Origin: an uncultured Oscillospiraceae bacterium
GTDB taxonomy: Bacteria; Bacillota; Clostridia; Oscillospirales; Oscillospiraceae
Reading direction: 5' to 3'
DNA length: 64,000 nucleotides
Assembly (NCBI GenBank): GCA_947627715.1
Contig: CANQXK010000008.1
Span: forward strand, 16,815 to 80,814
Every line of letters begins with the position of its first letter. The stretch's first letter is position 1. Made by a program: the position numbers and the translations under genes. The notes below the pieces were generated by a model. It was given only the letters and a program-made list of their open reading frames with translations, was not told the origin of the DNA and did no database searches. Shown in pieces: positions 59,425 to 64,000 of this stretch.

Positions 59425-60054
59425 ATGGAGACGGAGCTTTTGGGCATAACGGAGCGGGAGCTTAAAAGGGCCGCGGCCATTTTGCGGGCCGGCGGCCTCG
59501 CCGCCGTGCCCACGGAGACGGTGTACGGGCTGGCGGCGGACGCCCTGTCCCCCTGTGCCGTGGAGAAGATCTTCGCCGCCAAGGGGCGGCCTGAGGGCAA
59601 GCCCGTCAGCCTCTTCGTCACCGGCATGGAGATGGCGGAGCGGTTCTGCCGGGACATCCCCGCCGGGGCGTACAGGCTGGCGGAGGCGTTCTGGCCGGGG
59701 CCGCTGACCCTGATCCTGCGCCGCCGGGAGTGTGTGCCCGACGCCGTCACTGCCGGGGGAGAGGGCGTGGGCGTGCGCGTCCCGGACCACGCAACGGCCC
59801 TGGCGCTTTTGCGTCTCACGGAGCTTCCCCTCACCGGCACGTCCGCCAACCTCAGCGGGCAGGCCCCCGCCCGCACCGGGGCGGAGGCGTTTGCCGTCTT
59901 TAAAGGCCGCATCGACTGCGTGCTGGACGGGGAGGCTCCCGGCGGCGTGCCCTCCACGGTGGTGGACCTGACGGGGAATATTGCGAAAATTGTCCGATTG
60001 GGGGCAATTTCGCGGGAAGAGCTTGAAAAACGGCTGGGGACGGTGGTAGAATGA
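59425..60054 (+). CDS. tsaC: L-threonylcarbamoyladenylate synthase (TsaC/Sua5 core)
   Basis: Makes threonylcarbamoyl-AMP from threonine, bicarbonate and ATP for t6A. 209 residues, the TsaC core without the Sua5 C-terminal domain. Motifs: VPTETVYGLAADA near 28-40, KGRPEGKPVSLFV near 53-65 and TGTSANLSGQ near 137-146. GGAGAG precedes the ATG. It overlaps coaE by four bases. Being next to prfA is a common arrangement. Confidence 0.93.
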   Translation: METELLGITERELKRAAAILRAGGLAAVPTETVYGLAADALSPCAVEKIFAAKGRPEGKPVSLFVTGMEMAERFCRDIPAGAYRLAEAFWPGPLTLILRRRECVPDAVTAGGEGVGVRVPDHATALALLRLTELPLTGTSANLSGQAPARTGAEAFAVFKGRIDCVLDGEAPGGVPSTVVDLTGNIAKIVRLGAISREELEKRLGTVVE

Positions 60055-60638
60055 AAGTCGTCGGCATCACAGGACCCACGGGGGCGGGCAAGACCACGGC
60101 CCTCCGGGCGGTGGAAAAGCTGGGAGGCCGGGTCTTCGACTGCGACGCGGTCTACCGGGAGCTGCTGGCGTCAAACGGGGAGATGCTCCGCGCCATTGAG
60201 GGGCGCTTCCCCGGCGCGGTGAGGGACGGCGCGCTTAACCGGGCGGCGCTGGCCCGGCAGGTGTTCGCCGACCCTGGGGCGCTGGCGGACCTGTCCGCCC
60301 TCACCCACCCCTATGTCCGGCGGGAGGTGGAGCGGCGGCTGCGCCTTGCCGAAGCGGAGGGCTGCCCCCTCGCGGCGGTGGACGCCATCGGCCTTTTCGA
60401 GTCGGGCCTTGCGGCGCTTTGCGACGCCACGGTCCTTGTGACGGCCCCCGCCGGGCGGCGGGTCCGGCGGATCATGGAGCGGGACGGCCTCAGCCGGGAG
60501 GCGGCGGAAGCCAGGGCCGGCGCGCAGAGGGACGACGGGTATTTCCGCACCCTGTGCGATCACGAGCTTGTCAACAATTATCCTGACAGCGGGAGCTTCC
60601 TCCTTTGCTGCGAGGATTTTTTCAGGAGGTTTTTATGA
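60051..60638 (+). CDS. coaE: Dephospho-CoA kinase
   Basis: Last step of CoA synthesis. 195 residues with P-loop GPTGAGKTT near 8-16, FDCDAVYREL near 29-38 and the lid Arg stretch RVRRIMERDGLSREAAEAR. Overlaps tsaC and the aminopeptidase gene by four bases each, so translation is coupled. Confidence 0.93.
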   Translation: MKVVGITGPTGAGKTTALRAVEKLGGRVFDCDAVYRELLASNGEMLRAIEGRFPGAVRDGALNRAALARQVFADPGALADLSALTHPYVRREVERRLRLAEAEGCPLAAVDAIGLFESGLAALCDATVLVTAPAGRRVRRIMERDGLSREAAEARAGAQRDDGYFRTLCDHELVNNYPDSGSFLLCCEDFFRRFL

Positions 60639-62020
60639 GCGAACTTAAAGACAAACTGTTCTACAAACAAAAGCACGTCCACGACGTCCTGGACGAGGCG
60701 GAGCGGGAGCTTTCCGAGGCGTACTGCGCCAAGTACATGGACTACCTCCAGAAGGCCAGGACCGAGCGCCTGGCGGCCAGGGAGGCCATCGCCCTGGCCG
60801 AGAAGTACGGCTTTCACGAGTTTGACCGAAACGCCCCCCTCAAGGCCGGGGACAAGATCTACCGCTGCGTCCAGGGCAAGCTCCTGCTGCTGGCCGTCAT
60901 GGGCACGGATTCCCTGGAGAAGGGCGTCAACCTGTGCGCGGCGCACATCGACTCGCCCCGCCTTGACCTGAAGCAGATCCCCCTCTACGAGGACCATGAG
61001 CTGGCCTATTTCAAGACCCACTACTACGGCGGCATCCGCAAGTACCAGTGGGTGACCATCCCCCTGGAGCTTCACGGCGTGGTGGCCCTGGCAGACGGGC
61101 GGACCGTGGATGTGAACATCGGCGCGGACCCCGCCGACCCCATCTTCTACGTCTCCGACCTTCTGCCCCATCTGGCGGCCAAGCAGTCCGAACAGCCCCT
61201 GGGAAAAGCCATCCCCGGCGAGAAGCTCAACATCATCATGGGTTCCTGCCCGCTGAAAGGCGAGGAGGGGGACGACCGGGTGAAGCTGGGGGTCATGAAG
61301 CTCCTCAACGAGAAGTACGGCATCACCGAGGAGGACTTCCTCTCCGCCGAGATCGAGGCCGTTCCCGCCTATCCCGTGCGCGAGGCCGGGCTTGACCGCT
61401 CCCTCATCGCCGGCTACGGCCAGGACGACCGGGTCTGCGCCTTCGCCGAGCTTCAGGCCATCTACGAGACGGAAAACCCGGCGAGGACCGCCGTATGCAT
61501 CCTGGCGGACAAGGAGGAGATCGGCTCCGTGGGCGTCTCCGGCATGATGAGCGAGGCTTTCGAGTGCTTCATGGGCGATCTGTGCGACAAGCAGGGCGTG
61601 AAGCTCACCCACTGCTTTGAAAATTCCCTGTGCGTCTCCGCCGACGTGACCAACGCCTTCGACCCCACATGGCCGGAGGTCAGCGAGGTCCGCAACAACT
61701 CCAAACTCAACTACGGCGTGGCCATCGCCAAGTTCACGGGCCGGGGCGGCAAGTCCGGCTCCAACGACGCCTCCGCCGAGACCATGGGCCGGATCAGAAG
61801 GATCTTCGCCGAGGCCAACGTCGCCTGGCAGTACGCGGAGCTTGGGAAGGTGGACGAGGGCGGCGGCGGCACGGTGGCCTGCTATATGGGCAACCGCAAC
61901 ATCGCCACGGTGGACGCCGGAACCCCGGTGCTGTCTATGCACTCCCCCTATGAGATCACCGCCAAGTACGACTGCTATATGACCTACAAAGCCATGAAGG
62001 CGGTTTACGCCTCCAAATAA
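60635..62020 (+). CDS. M18 family aminopeptidase
   Basis: 461 residues from the ATG at 60635, with AGGAGG before it. Zinc site and active residues: AHIDSPRLDLKQ near 104-115, ADKEEIGSVGVSGMM near 294-308 and GNRNIATVDAGTPVLSMHSPYE near 421-442. Cytosolic M18 peptidases trim N-terminal acidic or neutral residues. ATGA overlap with coaE. A strong terminator follows. Confidence 0.9.
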   Translation: MSELKDKLFYKQKHVHDVLDEAERELSEAYCAKYMDYLQKARTERLAAREAIALAEKYGFHEFDRNAPLKAGDKIYRCVQGKLLLLAVMGTDSLEKGVNLCAAHIDSPRLDLKQIPLYEDHELAYFKTHYYGGIRKYQWVTIPLELHGVVALADGRTVDVNIGADPADPIFYVSDLLPHLAAKQSEQPLGKAIPGEKLNIIMGSCPLKGEEGDDRVKLGVMKLLNEKYGITEEDFLSAEIEAVPAYPVREAGLDRSLIAGYGQDDRVCAFAELQAIYETENPARTAVCILADKEEIGSVGVSGMMSEAFECFMGDLCDKQGVKLTHCFENSLCVSADVTNAFDPTWPEVSEVRNNSKLNYGVAIAKFTGRGGKSGSNDASAETMGRIRRIFAEANVAWQYAELGKVDEGGGGTVACYMGNRNIATVDAGTPVLSMHSPYEITAKYDCYMTYKAMKAVYASK

Positions 62021-62028
62021 CCGGGAAT

Positions 62029-62073
62029 AAAAATCCCCCCTTCGGGCAAACTGCCCGAAGGGGGGATTTTTTT
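62029..62073 (+). terminator. Terminator of the prfA run, containing the ribosome site of the next gene
   Basis: A 20-base perfect stem: arms 62029-62048 and 62052-62070, with CCCCCCTTCGGGCA and its complement. It ends in T8. The next ATG (62074) follows the T run at once, and the GGGGGG of the 3' arm (62060-62065) is the only Shine-Dalgarno-like sequence. Confidence 0.85.
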
Positions 62074-62799
62074 ATGAACGACGAAAAAAGCATGACGGCG
62101 CCGGCGGCCAACGAGCCGGAGAGCGCCCCCAAAAAGCCGGAGGAGATCTATCAGAAGGATCAGATCGAGGACATGGGTTCCTCCACCGTCCGCTCCGGGC
62201 GCGGGACCATACATTGCCTGACCATCGTGGGCCAGATCGAGGGCCACCAGCTCCTGCCCGCGGACAACAAGACCACAAAATACGAGCACGTCCTGCCGCA
62301 GCTGGCGGCCATCGAGGAGAGCGAGGAGATCGACGGGCTTCTCATCCTCCTCAACACCCAGGGGGGCGACGTGGAGGCCGGCCTTGCCATCGCCGAGCTT
62401 ATCGCCGGTATGTCCAAGCCCACCGTCTCGCTGGTCCTGGGGGGCGGTCACTCCATCGGCGTGCCCCTGGCCGTGGCGGCAAAGACCAGCATGATCGCCC
62501 CCTCGGCGGCCATGACCATCCACCCCGTGCGCCTCACGGGCGTGGTCATCGGCGTGCCCCAGACCTATAACTATTTCGGGAAGATCCAGGAGCGCATCGT
62601 CCGCTTCGTCACGGAAAATTCCCGCATCACCAGGGAGAGATTCACGGAGCTGATGCTGAAAACCGGCGAGCTGGCCGCCGACGTGGGCACCGTCATCTAC
62701 GGCGAGGAGGCCGTGGAGTCGGGCCTTATCGACCGCATCGGCACCCTCTCCGACGCCCTGGGCTGCCTGCACGAGGAGATCGAGAGGCGGAAACAATAA
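62074..62799 (+). CDS. ClpP-class (TepA-like) serine protease
   Basis: 241 residues: acidic, Pro-rich N-terminus (about 1-45), then a ClpP/crotonase fold with LLNTQGGDVEAGLAIAELIAG near 90-110, the nucleophile region LVLGGGHSIGVPLAVAA near 119-135 (S in GHSIG) and the catalytic histidine in MTIHPVRLTG. It resembles Bacillus TepA/YmfB-type proteins encoded before ftsK/spoIIIE, but that neighbour is absent here. Its ribosome site is inside the upstream terminator stem. Confidence 0.85.
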   Translation: MNDEKSMTAPAANEPESAPKKPEEIYQKDQIEDMGSSTVRSGRGTIHCLTIVGQIEGHQLLPADNKTTKYEHVLPQLAAIEESEEIDGLLILLNTQGGDVEAGLAIAELIAGMSKPTVSLVLGGGHSIGVPLAVAAKTSMIAPSAAMTIHPVRLTGVVIGVPQTYNYFGKIQERIVRFVTENSRITRERFTELMLKTGELAADVGTVIYGEEAVESGLIDRIGTLSDALGCLHEEIERRKQ

Positions 62800-62805
62800 A
62801 AGCCG

Positions 62806-62829
62806 TCCCCCGGAGTTTCCTCCGGGGGA
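62806..62829. terminator. Hairpin between convergent ClpP-like and XRE/TPR genes
   Basis: TCCCCCGGAG (62806-62815) pairs with CTCCGGGGGA (62820-62829) around TTTC. No T run on the plus side, weak on the minus side. Confidence 0.55.
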
Positions 62830-62844
62830 TACATAGATAGGAGA

Positions 62845-63777
62845 TCACAGCTTTTCCCGCAGACGCGCGATCTCCGCAAGGTACGCCTCGTTTCCGGCCC
62901 CCGCGGTGACGTTGTGGTCCGTGCGGCGAATCTCCAGAAGCTCCTCAAGGGAGGCGATGGCCCCCTCGATGTCGCCGGCCAGCTCCTGATAGTAGGCCCC
63001 CTGCTCCCAGGGCCAGGTGGAGCGGGGCGGGGCCATGTGCTTCCCGCATCTGAGAGTGAGCTGCGCGGCTTTGGCATAGTCGCCGGTCATGGCGTAGTCC
63101 TGGGCGTAGATGCCCCAGCCCTCGTCGCTCTCAGGCAGGTCCCGGACCATGTCGTCCCAGATCCTCAACGCCGCCTCCCGGTCCCCGCTTTTCCAGGCGA
63201 TGAGTCCCCGGTAGTCGGGGATGCGAATGGGGTCGGAGACGGTCTCCAGCCGGGAAAACCGCTCCCAGACCTCCTGCGCCTCCGAAAAGCGGCTGTCCAG
63301 CAGGAGGGCGTCCATCAGCCAGTGATAGGCGTATTCCACGTTGGGATTTTGGCCGATGAAGTCCCGGAGATAGTCGATGACCGCCCGGTGGCTGTCGGCA
63401 AGCTCCCAGTAGGGACTGGCAAGACCCGCGGCGCGGACAAGCTCCCAGAGGGCGGCGGTGCTGTCAGGCCTGCGGGAGAGGGATCCCCTGGCGTACTCGG
63501 CGGCCCGGCGCTTGGCCGCGTCGCCCCGGTGGTTTTCAAGGTATGCCAAGAGCGTCCACACCCGCGCGTTTCCCGGCTCCCGGCGGGCTTTGTCGCGAAG
63601 AAACTCCGCCTCCCGATCCAAAACGGCTGCCTCCACTTCCCGGTTGTTGTCCAGCATATTCTCGATCCGCTCCATGCGCTTTTCGTCCGTCAGCGCGAAA
63701 AGCTCGTCCACGGTGACGCCGAAATAGGCGGATATGTCCGGCAAAAGCTGGATGTCCGGGGCCGCGGCGCCCCTTTC
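62845..63777 (-). pseudogene. XRE/TPR transcriptional regulator, 5' end removed by an insertion
   Basis: The reading frame runs without a start or helix-turn-helix opening. From 63777 it reads ERGAAAPDIQLLPDISAYFGVTVDELF, the end of a typical XRE domain (usually preceded by about 30 residues including ...SKWERG), then about 290 residues of TPR-like helices (for example AYHWLMDALLLDSRFSEAQEVW and YAQDYAMTGDYAKAAQL). Immediately upstream on the minus strand comes TAA CTA AGT and then non-coding sequence up to a recombinase gene. A TTG at 63744 could start a fragment without DNA-binding function. Confidence 0.8.
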
Positions 63778-63814
63778 ACTTAGTTAAAGATATAAACGTG
63801 TATTTTTCCGTTTG

Positions 63815-64000
63815 TCAGTCAATTTTGCCGACGAAGCGGTAGAAAATCTCGATCTCCTGCTCCCGCATACCGTCCGCGTCTTTCGTTGCTTCGTGAATCA
63901 CGATTTTTTCAATCAGAGTGTTCAGAAGCTCGGCGGTCAGCTCTGTGGGGTGGGAGTATTGTTTTATCAGCGCGACCCATTTCTCAGCGTCGGATGCCGT
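63815..64000 (-). CDS. Large serine recombinase, C-terminal 61 residues (partial)
   Basis: The frame is open from the window edge to the TGA at 63817-63815 and ends EIEIFYRFVGKID, after KWVALIKQYSHPTELTAELLNTLIEKIVIHEA and KDADGMREQE. This is the C-terminal signature of large serine recombinases (TnpX/Tn5397-type) carried by conjugative and mobilisable elements of Clostridia. The catalytic serine and most of the protein lie beyond the window. It runs towards the element end, whose junction with the interrupted gene is about 38 bases further, near 63777. Confidence 0.8.
   Translation of the reverse strand, partial: TASDAEKWVALIKQYSHPTELTAELLNTLIEKIVIHEATKDADGMREQEIEIFYRFVGKID

Overview
The window is a gene-dense, GC-rich stretch of a chromosome from an anaerobic, endospore-forming Firmicute, most likely an Oscillospiraceae-type member of the Clostridia (inferred). 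The evidence is spo0A, spoIVB, a complete spoIIIAA-AH operon and spoIID, LL-diaminopimelate aminotransferase (DapL), an anaerobic class III ribonucleotide reductase, an OLE RNA/OapA locus between ispA and dxs, and abundant GC-rich interspersed palindromes.

Layout. 0.1-8.4 kb: asnB (minus) diverges from dapL-carA-carB; carB carries an extra C-terminal diaminopimelate-epimerase-like domain that lacks both catalytic cysteines. 8.7-10.7 kb: spo0A and spoIVB (minus). 10.9-14.2 kb: a spore-type M14 peptidase with a sigma-K-like promoter, then upp, tsaB and tsaE (minus). 14.4-19.4 kb: spoIIIAA-AH behind a sigma-E-like promoter. 19.6-31.6 kb: the conserved housekeeping run asp23-nusB-(Kae1-like)-xseA-xseB-ispA-[OLE RNA]-oapA-dxs-tlyA-nadK-argR-recN. 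31.6-36.6 kb: an Fe-S aldo/keto reductase, a Tyr T-box leader driving a small zinc-ribbon gene and tyrS, a nitroreductase, and an ECF sigma factor with a membrane partner. 36.7-39.9 kb (minus): MIF-like tautomerase, histidine phosphatase, TIM-barrel hydrolase and ackA. 40-43.2 kb: tmcAL, a perfect parS site, spoIID and a membrane protein. 43.6-47.4 kb (minus): nrdG, nrdD with paired NrdR boxes, and sfsA. 47.5-52.6 kb: trkA, trkH and a secreted/membrane zinc-ribbon protein. 53-58.1 kb (minus): a two-component system followed by an FtsX-type ABC transporter preceded by three 11-bp-spaced direct repeats. 58.3-62.8 kb: prfA, tsaC, coaE, an M18 aminopeptidase and a ClpP-like protease. The right edge holds an XRE/TPR regulator gene whose 5' end has been replaced by a mobile element; the C-terminus of its large serine recombinase is the last feature.

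How the genes work together. Three themes recur: sporulation (Spo0A, the SpoIIIA-SpoIIQ channel, the SpoIVB protease, SpoIID, the cortex-type peptidase), translation and tRNA modification (TsaB, TsaE, TsaC and a TsaD-like protein for t6A; TmcAL; TyrS; PrfA; TlyA; NusB), and amino-acid/nucleotide supply (DapL, CarAB, AsnB, Upp, NrdDG, ArgR). Intergenic regions carry several families of long perfect palindromes that recur across the window. The most unusual items are the CarB-DapF-like fusion, the OLE RNA locus, the parS site, and the recombinase insertion junction.
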